Assembly: GCA_947455025.1 (NCBI GenBank)
Contig: CANGLU010000005.1
Coordinates: 16,499 to 80,498 of the forward strand
Length of the DNA stretch: 64,000 nt
Direction: 5' to 3'
From: Hyphomicrobiales bacterium
Lineage (GTDB): Bacteria; Pseudomonadota; Alphaproteobacteria; Rhizobiales; Beijerinckiaceae
Numbering within the stretch: position 1 is the stretch's first letter; each line of letters opens with the position of its first letter. Under the pieces are notes generated by a model. The model was not told the DNA's origin and did not search any database. It was given only the letters and a program-made list of their open reading frames with translations. A program made the translations under genes and the position numbers. Positions 29,191 through 38,926 of this stretch are shown one piece after another.

Positions 29191-29315
29191 TTAACGTCCC
29201 CCGAGCTGAAAACGACCAGCCCTCTCCCGATTGATAGCTAGGAAGCCATCCGCAGTTTGGCAAGCTCACAATCGGAATTTTTCGGATCTTCTTTGCAATT
29301 ATGCAAAATTAAAGC

Positions 29316-30086
29316 CTAGGCTCGCTGGTTCAAAAACGTCATAACGGCGTCCTTGTGGGTTCTATCGCCAACGGCGAGATTATGATCCCGCCCCTCGATA
29401 TCGAACGCAATCGCGCCTGGAATAAGCGCTGCCAGTGCGTGCGGATCACCGGCAATGTCATCTTTCGTGCCGACGGCAATGTGAACGGGAACTTTGATCC
29501 CTTGTACTTCTGCACGCGTGACGCCTTGGCGAGATCCCCGCATGCAAGCAGCCAGCGCCCGCCGATCGCTGCCCGTTCGATCCGCAAAGGCGCGAAACAT
29601 ACGCGGGACCGGACCTTCAACATCGTCCAAAGAAGGTGCCTCAAGCGCCTCAGCAATGCCGGGCGGAAGTCCATTGCCTTCCACCAGATGGATGCCAAGT
29701 CCACCTAAAAGCGCCGACCGCACGCGCTCCGGATAGTGGCAGGCCAAAACGGCCGTGATCCGCGCACCCATGGAATAGCCCATAATATCGGCCTGCCGGA
29801 TGTTTAAATGATCCATCAGAGCGATGACGTCTTTTGCCATGATGAGGGGCGTATAGGCCTCGGGCTCGTAGAGCTTCTCGCTCTTGCCATGACCGCGATT
29901 ATCGAGCGCAATAATGCGGAAACCTGCCTCAACCAGCCGTTTTGTCCATGACGTATCAACCCAGTTGATGCGATGCGAGGACGCAAACCCATGGACAAGC
30001 ACAATCGTGCCCACAGCCATTTGCTCCGGCATGAGATCAATAAAGGCCAATTCAACGCCATCGGAATGAAAAAACTGCATCAACAC
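29316..30086 (-). CDS. Alpha/beta-fold hydrolase
   Basis: A 256-aa alpha/beta hydrolase with the oxyanion HG motif (LVHGFASS), the nucleophile elbow GYSMG near residue 104, Asp in VGTKDDIAG and His in EGRDHNLAVG. Substrate is unknown. It is divergent from the CHCC zinc-finger gene. Confidence 0.85.
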   Translation of the reverse strand: MLMQFFHSDGVELAFIDLMPEQMAVGTIVLVHGFASSHRINWVDTSWTKRLVEAGFRIIALDNRGHGKSEKLYEPEAYTPLIMAKDVIALMDHLNIRQADIMGYSMGARITAVLACHYPERVRSALLGGLGIHLVEGNGLPPGIAEALEAPSLDDVEGPVPRMFRAFADRTGSDRRALAACMRGSRQGVTRAEVQGIKVPVHIAVGTKDDIAGDPHALAALIPGAIAFDIEGRDHNLAVGDRTHKDAVMTFLNQRA

Positions 30087-30233
30087 GCTTTCGAAATATT
30101 TCGGCTAGGCGGAGCTTAGAAGCCAGCCCTATCCCCTGCAAGTCGGCCCGCTAAACTTGGTTACGCTCTGGCATAGCGCGCTGCAAAAGAGTATGCTAAC
30201 CCCCATGTAATCTGAAGGATTGAGAGCGATTCA

Positions 30234-30479
30234 ATGGCCGACCACGCAATTCCCTATTTCAAGAATGATTCTGGCGTTTCTTCCATTCGGATCGGCGCCC
30301 ACAAATTCATGTGCGTTGGTGCGAGCCCTCCCTTCGATCATCCGCATATTTTTCTGGATATGGGCTCCGATTCGGAAGTCGTCTGCCCCTATTGCTCAAC
30401 GCTGTATAAATTAGACACGTCGCTGCACGGCGCATCGGATCCTGCTGATTGCGTTTTCGAGGCGCATAAAGCGGCCTGA
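30234..30479 (+). CDS. CHCC-type zinc-finger protein
   Basis: An 81-aa zf-CHCC protein with Cys27, His36 or His38, Cys51 and Cys54 (MCVGASPPFDHPH, CPYC). The family is homologous to the zinc-binding accessory subunit NDUFS6 of respiratory complex I, so a role near complex I is possible in alphaproteobacteria but not shown here. It lies 13 bp upstream of the FAD monooxygenase gene. Confidence 0.85.
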   Translation: MADHAIPYFKNDSGVSSIRIGAHKFMCVGASPPFDHPHIFLDMGSDSEVVCPYCSTLYKLDTSLHGASDPADCVFEAHKAA

Positions 30480-30492
30480 TCGGAGGCGCTAA

Positions 30493-31671
30493 ATGCCCGA
30501 CAATCCTATTTTGATTGCGGGTGGCGGGATAGGCGGGCTCACGACGGCGCTTGCGCTTGCCCACATCGGGCAACCCTCCATTCTCATCGAACAGAGAACG
30601 CGTATCGACGAAGTGGGTGCGGGTATCCAGCTCTCACCCAATGCCTCGCGCATCCTCATGGAGCTTGGCCTTGGTCCTGCCTTGGCAAAGGTGGTTGCCG
30701 AACCGCAAAGGCTGAAAATTCGTTCTGGAAAGTCTGGCAAACGTCTTGGCAGCATGCCGCTTGGCGAAGCGATGCAAAGCCGTTATGGCGCGCCCTACTG
30801 GACGATCCATCGCGCGGATGTTCAAACAATTTTATTGGATGCGGTGCGCGGCAGCGACCATATCCGCTTGGCTTTCGGCCGGACGGTGGCGGCAATTGAA
30901 GATAATTCGACCTCATCCGTTACGATCCGTTGCGATTCCCAATCAGCCAGCGAACGGGTCACAGGCAAAGCCTTAATCGGCGCCGATGGCATTTGGTCCA
31001 ATGTCGCCCGCCTCATGGGCGACCCATCAAAGCCGGAATTTCACCGCCACATTGCCTGGCGTGGCCTTGTGGCCAAGAAAGATTGGCCCGCAGATTTGGC
31101 CGCCGATGAAACAGGCCTCTGGCTTGGACCTGGTGCCCATCTTGTGCATTATCCCATTCGTCGTGGCGAATTTATCAATCTTGTCGCCGTCACATCCGAC
31201 CCTGATAATCAGCCCGGCTGGTCACGCGCCGGCGAGCCTTCCGTCCTTCAAAAGCGCTTCGCTTCTTGGCATCCCGATGCCGTCCGCGCGATCAAGTCCG
31301 CGCAGGATTGGACCATCTGGTCCCTTTACGATCGTCCGCCCCGGACCACATGGACGGACAACCGTGTGGTGCTGTTAGGCGATGCGGCCCATCCCGTTCT
31401 ACCCTTCCTCGCACAAGGTGGCGCACTGGCCATTGAAGACGCGCATGTGTTGAGTAACACGCTTTCGCAAGACGCAGACAACCCAATGGATGCCTTTGCA
31501 GCCTATGCCGAAATCAGGAAGCAACGCAGCGCAAAAATTCAGGCTGCCGCACGGCGAAACGGCGATATCTATCACCTGCGATGGCCGTTCTCGATCGGGC
31601 GCGACCTGGCCATGTCGCGCATGGAATTAACGGACCATTATTCGTGGATCTATGAGTGGCGCGCTTCATGA
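30493..31671 (+). CDS. FAD-dependent monooxygenase (salicylate hydroxylase-like)
   Basis: A 392-aa group A flavoprotein monooxygenase with GGGIGGLTTALALAHIG at the N-terminus (FAD beta-alpha-beta), DG motif residues in LIGADGIWS near residue 160, and GDAAHPVLPFLAQGGALAIE near residue 295. These enzymes hydroxylate aromatic or related substrates with NAD(P)H and O2. There is no ring-cleavage gene nearby, so the substrate is open. A clear GGAGG lies 6 bp before the ATG. Confidence 0.88.
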   Translation: MPDNPILIAGGGIGGLTTALALAHIGQPSILIEQRTRIDEVGAGIQLSPNASRILMELGLGPALAKVVAEPQRLKIRSGKSGKRLGSMPLGEAMQSRYGAPYWTIHRADVQTILLDAVRGSDHIRLAFGRTVAAIEDNSTSSVTIRCDSQSASERVTGKALIGADGIWSNVARLMGDPSKPEFHRHIAWRGLVAKKDWPADLAADETGLWLGPGAHLVHYPIRRGEFINLVAVTSDPDNQPGWSRAGEPSVLQKRFASWHPDAVRAIKSAQDWTIWSLYDRPPRTTWTDNRVVLLGDAAHPVLPFLAQGGALAIEDAHVLSNTLSQDADNPMDAFAAYAEIRKQRSAKIQAAARRNGDIYHLRWPFSIGRDLAMSRMELTDHYSWIYEWRAS

Positions 31672-31711
31672 AACGCGGCAACGACATCAAGCAGTTTAGA
31701 GGCTCAACACT

Positions 31712-32533
31712 ATGACGCTCGACCATGACAAGTCACACGCTTACCGGATAAAGCCGAATTCAAAAATCGATCTGGATTTAATTGACCCCAAAGAAACGGG
31801 TGCATTCGGTGATACCCAAGCAGCCCACGCCTATCTTGCAACAACAATCGAAGAGATCAACGTGTTGCAAGACCGGCTCTATGCGGAAGGCAAGCGTAGC
31901 CTGCTCGTAATCTTGCAAGGCATGGACACCAGCGGAAAGGACGGAACGGTTCGCGGTGTTTTCAATGCCACAGGGCCGATGGGCGTTACGGTGCAACCGT
32001 TTCGCAAGCCGTGCGGCGACGAGCTTATGCATGATTATCTTTGGCGTGCTCATCTCGCTGCCCCGCGCAAAGGCACGATCGGAATTTTTAACAGGTCTCA
32101 TTACGAAGACGTGTTGATTGCCAAAGTACGCAAACTTGCACCGAATAATGAAATCGAAAACCGGTACGAGCAAATCAACGCGTTTGAAAAAATGCTCGTG
32201 GAAAACGGAACTGTCATTCTAAAGTTCATGCTGCATATTTCAAAGGGTGAACAGGGCAAACGGTTGCAGGAACGTCTCGATCACCCGGACAAAAGATGGA
32301 AATTTCAGGCCGCCGATCTCGATGATCGTCGAGACTGGAAAGACTATATCCACGCTTACGAAATCATGCTTGAGCGATGCTCACCCTCTTATGCACCGTG
32401 GCATGTTATTCCTTCCGACCATAAATGGGCGCGCAACGCGGCCATTGCCGGCATCGTGTGCGAAGCGCTTCGTCAAATCGATCCGCAATATCCGCAGCCT
32501 GATTGGAAGCCGGGTGATTTTGTGATCGATTGA
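31712..32533 (+). CDS. Polyphosphate kinase 2 family protein
   Basis: A 273-aa PPK2-family kinase with Walker A GMDTSGKDGT (residues 70-79), the lid/Walker B region IFNRSHYEDVL near 125, and RDWKDY further on. PPK2 enzymes phosphorylate nucleoside mono- or diphosphates from polyphosphate or the reverse; the class cannot be fixed here. AGAGG lies upstream of the start. The gene stands alone between the monooxygenase and the glutamate-synthase-like gene. Confidence 0.9.
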   Translation: MTLDHDKSHAYRIKPNSKIDLDLIDPKETGAFGDTQAAHAYLATTIEEINVLQDRLYAEGKRSLLVILQGMDTSGKDGTVRGVFNATGPMGVTVQPFRKPCGDELMHDYLWRAHLAAPRKGTIGIFNRSHYEDVLIAKVRKLAPNNEIENRYEQINAFEKMLVENGTVILKFMLHISKGEQGKRLQERLDHPDKRWKFQAADLDDRRDWKDYIHAYEIMLERCSPSYAPWHVIPSDHKWARNAAIAGIVCEALRQIDPQYPQPDWKPGDFVID

Positions 32534-32632
32534 CATCACTAAGTAACAATATTCATCGATTATCCGATATTAAGCTTGCACTTTGCGGCAAAACGGAAAC
32601 GATGGACGAAATTAATAAACGGGGGTGTGGGT

Positions 32633-34222
32633 ATGGTACGGTATACGACTTTTGCGTTGGTAACACTTGTAGCCATCGCCTGTTTATTCACCTACACGTT
32701 TCACCCTCTGTTTGCGATTGGGTTTTGGATTTTCGCAACCCTATCGGCGGTTGGCGTTTATAATGTCATACAGACGAAGCACAGCATTTTAAGAAACTAC
32801 CCTGTAATCGGACTTGTTCGTTTTTTCCTTGAAAGCACGCGCAAAGAAATGCGCCAATATTTCATTGAAAGCGACACGGATGGGACGCCGTTTAGCCGCA
32901 ATAAACGCTCGATCGTTTATCAACGCGCCAAAGTTCAACTCGATAAACGTCCCTTTGGTACGATCCTCGATGTCTATCAACCCGGCTTTGAATGGCTCGC
33001 CCATTCTCTTTCGCCTAAACATCCCGATCCTGAATCGTTCCGCGTTACCATTGGTGGACCGGCTTGCAAGCAGCCATATGCCGCATCGGTTTTCAATATC
33101 TCGGCTATGAGCTTTGGTGCCTTGAGTGCTAACGCGATTAAGGCGTTAAATAAAGGCGCAAAGCTAGGCGGCTTTGCCCATGATACGGGTGAAGGAAGCA
33201 TCTCCGTTCATCACCGTGAATTTGGTGGTGATTTGATCTGGGAACTCGGCTCTGGCTATTTTGGATGCCGTAATTCGGATGGCAGTTTTTCATCGGAAAA
33301 ATTTGCGGCGCAAGCCAAAGATCCACAGATCAAAATGATCGAAATCAAGTTAAGCCAAGGTGCAAAGCCTGGCCATGGTGGCGTGTTGCCGGGCGCAAAG
33401 GTAACCGCCGAAATTGCGGAAGCACGCGGCGTGCAAATTGGTGAAGATTGTGTTTCCCCTGCCTCGCATCCAGCATTTTCGAACCCGATCGGATTGATGA
33501 ATTTTATCACCCAATTACGGGAACTTTCTCACGGCAAACCAGTGGGCTTCAAGCTCTGCATCGGCGACAAAAATGAATTTCTTGCCATCACCAAAGCGAT
33601 GATTGAAACGGGTGTAACGCCTGATTTTATCGTGGTGGATGGTGCCGAAGGTGGAACAGGCGCGGCTCCGCTCGAATTTACCGATCACATCGGCATGCCG
33701 CTGCGCGATGGCTTGAGTTTTGTTCATTCAACGCTGACCGGGTTAGGGTTACGCGAAAACATTAAAATTGGTGCGGCCGGCAAAATTACATCCGCCTTTG
33801 ATATGGTGCGTGTCATGGCGCTTGGTGCTGATTGGTGCAATGCAGCGCGTGGCTTTATGTTTGCGATTGGATGCATTCAATCGCAAAGCTGTCATACGGA
33901 TCAATGCCCTGTCGGTGTAGCGACCCAAGACAAGCTCAGACAACGTGCTTTGATCGTGCCTGATAAAGCGGAACGGGTTGCCAATTTCCACAAAAACACG
34001 TTGCACGCGCTTGCCGAAGTAATCGGCGCTTCGGGGCTAATGCACCCTTCCGACATTCGCGCTTCGCAATTGCATCGCCGGATTAGCCCAACGCAAACGA
34101 TGAATTTTGCCGAGCTTTACCCCGTCATGGGCAAAGGCGAGTTATTGTCCGGAAGTGGCGATCACGAATTGCACAAGCAATGGAAATTGGCGTCTGCAGA
34201 ACAGTTCAATTCGGTGGCTTAA
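32633..34222 (+). CDS. Membrane-anchored FMN-binding glutamate synthase-family protein
   Basis: A 529-aa protein with one or two N-terminal hydrophobic segments (about residues 4-45) followed by a GltB-type FMN-binding TIM barrel: SAMSFGALSANAIKALN, DGAEGGTGAAPLEF and IKIGAAGKI. The cysteine motif CIQSQSCHTDQCPVG matches the Fe-S region of glutamate synthase large subunits. It has no amidotransferase domain, so true glutamate synthase activity is unlikely without a partner. The ATG at 32633 is preferred over 32576 because it opens with the membrane helix. It overlaps the convergent glycosyltransferase stop by 4 bp. Confidence 0.85.
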   Translation: MVRYTTFALVTLVAIACLFTYTFHPLFAIGFWIFATLSAVGVYNVIQTKHSILRNYPVIGLVRFFLESTRKEMRQYFIESDTDGTPFSRNKRSIVYQRAKVQLDKRPFGTILDVYQPGFEWLAHSLSPKHPDPESFRVTIGGPACKQPYAASVFNISAMSFGALSANAIKALNKGAKLGGFAHDTGEGSISVHHREFGGDLIWELGSGYFGCRNSDGSFSSEKFAAQAKDPQIKMIEIKLSQGAKPGHGGVLPGAKVTAEIAEARGVQIGEDCVSPASHPAFSNPIGLMNFITQLRELSHGKPVGFKLCIGDKNEFLAITKAMIETGVTPDFIVVDGAEGGTGAAPLEFTDHIGMPLRDGLSFVHSTLTGLGLRENIKIGAAGKITSAFDMVRVMALGADWCNAARGFMFAIGCIQSQSCHTDQCPVGVATQDKLRQRALIVPDKAERVANFHKNTLHALAEVIGASGLMHPSDIRASQLHRRISPTQTMNFAELYPVMGKGELLSGSGDHELHKQWKLASAEQFNSVA

Positions 34223-35343
34223 GCTTTTTTACGCCACACCAAAATGCTGCTTGTGACGTAATTAAAGACCGCGCCTGTCAGCGCTCCCGCAAGGCCTGCG
34301 ACCCACCACTCCTGCCCCTCTGAGAAGATCAAGCGGGCCAAGCCAACATTGGCGACAACGCCAATGCTGCAACTTGCGGCAAACAACAAAAAGCCCGGCA
34401 CCAAGGACCAACCCGTAATCCGGCGGTCGCGATAAGTCAGGCCATTGTTCAAAAGAAAATTGCTCATCATCGCAATGAAGGTCGCCGTTGTTTGCGAAAT
34501 ATCAAATCCGTAGCTCGGAAAATTCGCCAACATTAATTTCAGCGAAAGAAGATGCACAACCACACCCGAGGCACCAACGAGGCCGAACAAGAAAAAGCGC
34601 ACAGGCACCAAACGACCCGTAAGATGATGCAGCAGAAAACCCAAATAGTCGAAAGCAACCCGCGCATCGAGCTTGCTTTCACCGTGTTGACGTTCACGGA
34701 AAACGTAAGGCGTTTCACGGATGCTGAGCGGCTTATCGGCCGTCGCCAATAGATCGGCCAAAATTTTAAACCCTTCCGTCGCAAGCTTAGGAGCGGCCTG
34801 CTCGACAATTTCGCGGCGGACCATAAAGAAACCACTCATCGGATCTTTGACATCGGCTTTAATTACAAGGCGCGATAGGAAACGGCCAAAATCGCTGACC
34901 AAACTCCGTTGTCCGCTCAAGCCTGTGATGGATGCCCCTTCACGCTCACGCGTAGCAATCACAAGATCGACACCTTGCGCCCGAATAAGCGCTAACATGC
35001 GCACCAGAACGCGCTCATCATGTTGCAAGTCACCATCCATCACGGCGACATAGCGCGCACTCGATGAAAGCATTCCCTCGATGGAGGCACCCGATAGGCC
35101 ACGGCGGCCAACGCGCCTTATGCAGCGCACGCGCGGATCTTTCGCAGCAATGGCCTTTACCTGTTCAGCTGTTCCGTCAGGCGAATTATCGTCAACGAAA
35201 ATCAGCTCCCAGGAATCATCCTCAAACGCGGCTTCAACCAATTGAACAAGGGGAACAATATTCGCCGCTTCCTTAAACACGGGAACAACGATGGAAAGCT
35301 CGGGCGCTTTCGCTTTATTCTCTAAACTCTGTTGCACAGCCAT
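34219..35343 (-). CDS. Polyprenol-phosphate glycosyltransferase with GtrA-like membrane domain
   Basis: A 374-aa fusion. The N-terminal family 2 glycosyltransferase has ELSIVVPVFKEAANI, the DDNSPDGT and DGDLQHD motifs and a DPM1-like layout. From about residue 235 there are four predicted transmembrane helices of the GtrA type. Such proteins load a sugar onto undecaprenyl phosphate at the inner membrane for cell-surface decoration. The gene lies 15 bp after the lysine-aminomutase-like gene. The sugar is not predicted. Confidence 0.87.
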   Translation of the reverse strand: MAVQQSLENKAKAPELSIVVPVFKEAANIVPLVQLVEAAFEDDSWELIFVDDNSPDGTAEQVKAIAAKDPRVRCIRRVGRRGLSGASIEGMLSSSARYVAVMDGDLQHDERVLVRMLALIRAQGVDLVIATREREGASITGLSGQRSLVSDFGRFLSRLVIKADVKDPMSGFFMVRREIVEQAAPKLATEGFKILADLLATADKPLSIRETPYVFRERQHGESKLDARVAFDYLGFLLHHLTGRLVPVRFFLFGLVGASGVVVHLLSLKLMLANFPSYGFDISQTTATFIAMMSNFLLNNGLTYRDRRITGWSLVPGFLLFAASCSIGVVANVGLARLIFSEGQEWWVAGLAGALTGAVFNYVTSSILVWRKKA

Positions 35344-35358
35344 CGCTTCGCTACCCCG

Positions 35359-36411
35359 TCAAACCTTGTCCGTACCCGGTGGGTAATGATGCGTATAGCC
35401 TTGCCAGTCGGTGATGCGCCAGCCCTCCCCCTCGATTTCACACGAAAGCGGCGCAACGGGGACTTTGCCATGCCCGCCCGGCAAATCGATCACATAAGTG
35501 GGTTGAGCAAGACCTGACAGCCGCCCGCGCAGCTGATCAATGAGGGATTTGCCCTCCGCTAAGGACGTCCGCCAATGGGCAGTACCGGGCGCTAAATCGC
35601 CATGGTGCAGATAATACGGCTTCACGCCCGCCTCGACGAAACTGCGCATCAGCTCGACAAGCGTTGCCGCATCATTATTGACACCGTTCAGCAATACCGT
35701 CTGGCTGATCAGGTGAATTCCTGCACGTGAGAGCCGCTCAATGGCCTGGTGGGCCTCCGGCGTCAGCTCACGAACATGATTGGCGTGGATCGCCAACCAA
35801 ACCGACTTGCCCGCAGGCTTAAGCGCCGATGCCAATTCATCCGTCACGGTTTCCGGCATGACGACGGGTACCCGCGTATGCCAGCGAATAATCTTAATAT
35901 GGGGAATGGCGGATAACCGCTCGCCGATGGCTTTCAACCGCCGGGCCGAGAGAATAAGCGGATCGCCACCCGTGATCACCACTTCCCAAATTTCCGGATG
36001 GGTCGACAAATAGGAAAAGGCACGGTCAAGCGCTGCCTCGGACAGCATCTCGCCTTTATCGGGCCCAACGCTCTCCCGCCGAAAGCAAAAGCGGCAATAG
36101 ACGGGGCAAATATGAACGAGCTTCAACAGCGCCCGGTCCGGATAGCGATGCACAATGCCCTCAACGGGGCTGTGCACCTCGTCCCCGATCGGATCGGATA
36201 GCTCGTTTGGCAAAACATCCAATTCACGCGCATCGGGTAAAAATTGTTTTGCAATCGGGTCATGTGGGTCGTGCGGATCGATCAACCGCGCCATCGCGTC
36301 GGTCAGACCGATGGCATAGTGCTCGGCAACCGGCGCAAGCTTCTCCCGATCGGTTTCTGGCACGAGCCCGTATCCGATTAAATCATCAAGAGAACGCAGG
36401 ATTTTCGACAA
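35359..36411 (-). CDS. Lysine 2,3-aminomutase-like radical SAM protein
   Basis: A 350-aa KamA/EpmB-family protein. The radical SAM cysteines are C102, C106 and C109 (CPVYCRFCFRR), and the PLP lysine is in the LPGGHGKVPV segment near the C-terminus. It could be a free-lysine aminomutase or an EpmB-like enzyme acting on elongation factor P; no efp or epmA is in the window to decide. The start is TTG at 36411, because a stop codon lies just upstream in frame. It leads a two-gene unit with the glycosyltransferase. Confidence 0.85.
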   Translation of the reverse strand: MSKILRSLDDLIGYGLVPETDREKLAPVAEHYAIGLTDAMARLIDPHDPHDPIAKQFLPDARELDVLPNELSDPIGDEVHSPVEGIVHRYPDRALLKLVHICPVYCRFCFRRESVGPDKGEMLSEAALDRAFSYLSTHPEIWEVVITGGDPLILSARRLKAIGERLSAIPHIKIIRWHTRVPVVMPETVTDELASALKPAGKSVWLAIHANHVRELTPEAHQAIERLSRAGIHLISQTVLLNGVNNDAATLVELMRSFVEAGVKPYYLHHGDLAPGTAHWRTSLAEGKSLIDQLRGRLSGLAQPTYVIDLPGGHGKVPVAPLSCEIEGEGWRITDWQGYTHHYPPGTDKV

Positions 36412-36438
36412 AATTAGGACAAGACCTCATTCAAGAGA

Positions 36439-36525
36439 TGGTGCGGACAGCGGGAGTCGAACCCGCACAGTATCACTACCGAGGGATTTTAAGTCCCTTG
36501 CGTCTACCAGTTTCGCCATGTCCGC
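36439..36525 (-). tRNA. tRNA-Leu (anticodon UAA)
   Basis: On the minus strand GCGGACA pairs with TGTCCGC as the acceptor stem. The D arm is TGGCGAAACTGGTAGACGC, and the anticodon loop CTTAAAA sits inside a GGGA/TCCC stem. A variable arm of class II length follows, and the T arm is GCGGGTTCGACTCCCGC. The 3' CCA is encoded (36439-36441). Length is 87 nt with CCA. Confidence 0.97.
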
Positions 36526-36621
36526 CGATCATGGTCAGGCCGTCGATTCAGACAGCGACAGAGGGTTACAGAAGCACTGGCAGCCGTGCAAGCCCCCTAG
36601 CCCCATGCTTTTCGCTTAACC

Positions 36622-37125
36622 TTACCCTTTATGTCCATCCGCAATCGGCGCCTGATAGGCAAGACCCATGTCCCACGGGAAATAAATCCACGTATCCTGC
36701 GATACCTCGGTAATGAAGGTGTCCACCAAAGGTCTGCCGAGCGGTTTGGCATAAACGGTCGCAAAATGCGCGTCGGGCAAGATATCCCGCACAATCCGTG
36801 CCGTCTTGCCGGTATCGACCAGATCGTCAATGACCAAAATTCCCTTGCCGCCCTTCTCGCCCTTGGCGATGACGTCATCGGCAATCCGCTTCAGGACCAT
36901 TAACTCGCCTTGATTGGTGTAGTCGTGATAGCTCGCGATGCAGATCGTCTCGATGACGCGAACGCCCAATTCGCGGGAGACGACGGCGGCGGGTACTAGT
37001 CCGCCACGCGTGATGCAAATAATCGATGAGAAGGGTCCAGACGATGCCAGGCGCCAAGCGAGCGCCCGCGCATCACGGTGAAATTGGTCCCACGAAACCG
37101 GAAAAGCTTTCTGTGCCTGGCTCAT
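36622..37125 (-). CDS. gpt: Xanthine phosphoribosyltransferase
   Basis: A 167-aa purine salvage enzyme with the PRPP-binding motif [15 protein letters not shown] near residue 95 and the [16 protein letters not shown] loop near 38, typical of E. coli Gpt-like enzymes. It converts xanthine or guanine and PRPP to nucleotides. It follows the cinA-like gene by 7 bp, so they are probably cotranscribed. Confidence 0.92.
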   Translation of the reverse strand: MSQAQKAFPVSWDQFHRDARALAWRLASSGPFSSIICITRGGLVPAAVVSRELGVRVIETICIASYHDYTNQGELMVLKRIADDVIAKGEKGGKGILVIDDLVDTGKTARIVRDILPDAHFATVYAKPLGRPLVDTFITEVSQDTWIYFPWDMGLAYQAPIADGHKG

Positions 37126-37132
37126 CGTTCAC

Positions 37133-37888
37133 TCACATTGCGTTGGATTTAAGTTGAGAAATGAGGTCAGAAACCGCCTTTTTGGCGTTTTCCAATAGGG
37201 TCTCGTCCCGCGAGCGCAGGACGATTTGATTGATAAAGCGCTGGCCATCAAAATGCGGATAGGAACCGATAATCACCCCCGCATGCGCCTTTTGCACCTC
37301 GCCTAAGCCGGTTGCATAGGCGCCTTCCGGCAAGCCGCCGGAGTCAATCGATACGGACACCATAGTCTTGCCCACTTTGAGCTTGGGCATAACCCCTTCG
37401 AGCATGGCTTGCATAATGGCTGGCACGCCCGCCATCACGATGACATTTCCCGCCATAAAGCCCGGCGCTTTCGAAATCGGGTTTTCGATCAGTTCAGCGC
37501 CATGCGGGATGCGCGCCATGCGGAGCCGCGCCTCGTTTAAATCATCCGGATTGGCGTAGCGCTCTTTGAGCATCGCCACCGCCCGTGGATCATGGGAAAT
37601 ATCCACCCCAAGCGCCTTGGCGACACAATCGGCCGTAATATCGTCATGGGTTGGGCCAATGCCGCCGGTTGTAAACAGATAGGTGTTGCGATGGCGGAGC
37701 GCATTCACCGCCTCGATGATCGCTGACTCATCGTCGGAAACCACCCGAACTTCTCGCAAATCGATGCCGACAGCGGTCAAATATTCGGCGATATAGCCAA
37801 TATTCTTGTCTTTTGTTCGGCCTGAGAGGATCTCGTCACCGATTACCAGCAACGCAGCCGTTACCCTGTCTGGACTAGTCGACGCCAT
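37133..37888 (-). CDS. CinA-type molybdopterin-binding domain protein
   Basis: A 251-aa MoCF-family protein with LLVIGDEILSGRTKDKN near residue 13 and the TTGGIGPTHDDIT motif near 72. It corresponds to the N-terminal half of CinA without the C-terminal nicotinamide-mononucleotide deamidase domain. Family members include NMN or ADP-ribose pyrophosphatases; the function here is uncertain. The ATG at 37888 has GAGGGA upstream and is preferred over 37930. Confidence 0.87.
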   Translation of the reverse strand: MASTSPDRVTAALLVIGDEILSGRTKDKNIGYIAEYLTAVGIDLREVRVVSDDESAIIEAVNALRHRNTYLFTTGGIGPTHDDITADCVAKALGVDISHDPRAVAMLKERYANPDDLNEARLRMARIPHGAELIENPISKAPGFMAGNVIVMAGVPAIMQAMLEGVMPKLKVGKTMVSVSIDSGGLPEGAYATGLGEVQKAHAGVIIGSYPHFDGQRFINQIVLRSRDETLLENAKKAVSDLISQLKSNAM

Positions 37889-38083
37889 CGGTGATCCCTC
37901 ATCTACCCTGTAGCGTTTTCTATAGCCCACAAAGGCAAAGGCTCAAGCAAAACCGGCGGGCCATGCACCGAGAAATAAGGGCAACCTATAATTTATTGTC
38001 CCAAGATTGGACGAAAAGCTTGCAATGGCAGCTTGTTTAAATCATTTCTGGATCGTCACCCCATCGTCACAGAAACGGATCCG

Positions 38084-38923
38084 ATGACTTTCGTTGAAGC
38101 CACCCATGCAACCCGCCGTCGCCCCGGCGAAATCAAGCTTTTTGGGGCTGACGCGTTTGCCGCCATGCGAAAAGCTGGAAAATTGACCGCCGAGGCGCTC
38201 GATTTGATGGTGGATCTGGTGAAGCCCGGCGTTACTACCGATTATCTGGACAAAATCGCGTTTGAATTCGCGATGGACCACAACGCCTATCCGGCACCGC
38301 TAAACTATCGCGGCTTTACGCGCGGCATCTGCACTTCCATCAACCATGTCGTGTGTCACGGCATCCCCAATGATAAGCCTTTGCGCGACGGCGACATCGT
38401 CAATATCGATATTACGCTTGTCGTCGATGGCTGGCACGGCGATTCAAGCCGGATGTATGGTGTGGGCGAAGTGCCACGGCGCGCCGAGCGGCTTGTTGAT
38501 ATTACCTATGAATGTTTGATGCGCGGCATCGCAGCGGTGAAGCCCGGTGGAACGACAGGCGATATCGGCTATGCGATCCAATCTTACGCGGAATCGGAGC
38601 GTTGCTCGGTCGTGCGCGATTTTTGCGGGCATGGCTTGGGACAACTCTTCCATGACGAGCCGAATATTCTGCACTATGGCCGCAGAGGCGATGGCGTTCA
38701 GCTCAAACCCGGCATGTTGTTTACGATCGAACCCATGATCAATTTAGGCCGCCCGGAAGTCAAAGTATTGGGTGATGGGTGGACAGCTGTCACAAGAGAC
38801 AGATCGCTTTCGGCCCAATTTGAACATACGATCGGCGTCACGGAGACGGGGTGTGAGATTTTCACGCTCTCGCCGAAGGGTCTCGATAAGCCGCCATTGG
38901 GTCAGGGCCCTACAGAGGAATAA
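38084..38923 (+). CDS. map: Type I methionine aminopeptidase
   Basis: A 279-aa enzyme with the MetAP core: GICTSINHVVCHGIPND near residue 88 (catalytic His), NIDITLVVDGWHGDSS (metal-binding Asp pair), GHGLGQLFHDEPNI and FTIEPMI. It removes initiator methionine from nascent proteins. The frame extends to a TTG at 38033, but the ATG at 38084 gives a normal-length protein. radC follows after 3 bp with its own ribosome-binding site. Confidence 0.93.
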   Translation: MTFVEATHATRRRPGEIKLFGADAFAAMRKAGKLTAEALDLMVDLVKPGVTTDYLDKIAFEFAMDHNAYPAPLNYRGFTRGICTSINHVVCHGIPNDKPLRDGDIVNIDITLVVDGWHGDSSRMYGVGEVPRRAERLVDITYECLMRGIAAVKPGGTTGDIGYAIQSYAESERCSVVRDFCGHGLGQLFHDEPNILHYGRRGDGVQLKPGMLFTIEPMINLGRPEVKVLGDGWTAVTRDRSLSAQFEHTIGVTETGCEIFTLSPKGLDKPPLGQGPTEE

Positions 38924-38926
38924 CAC

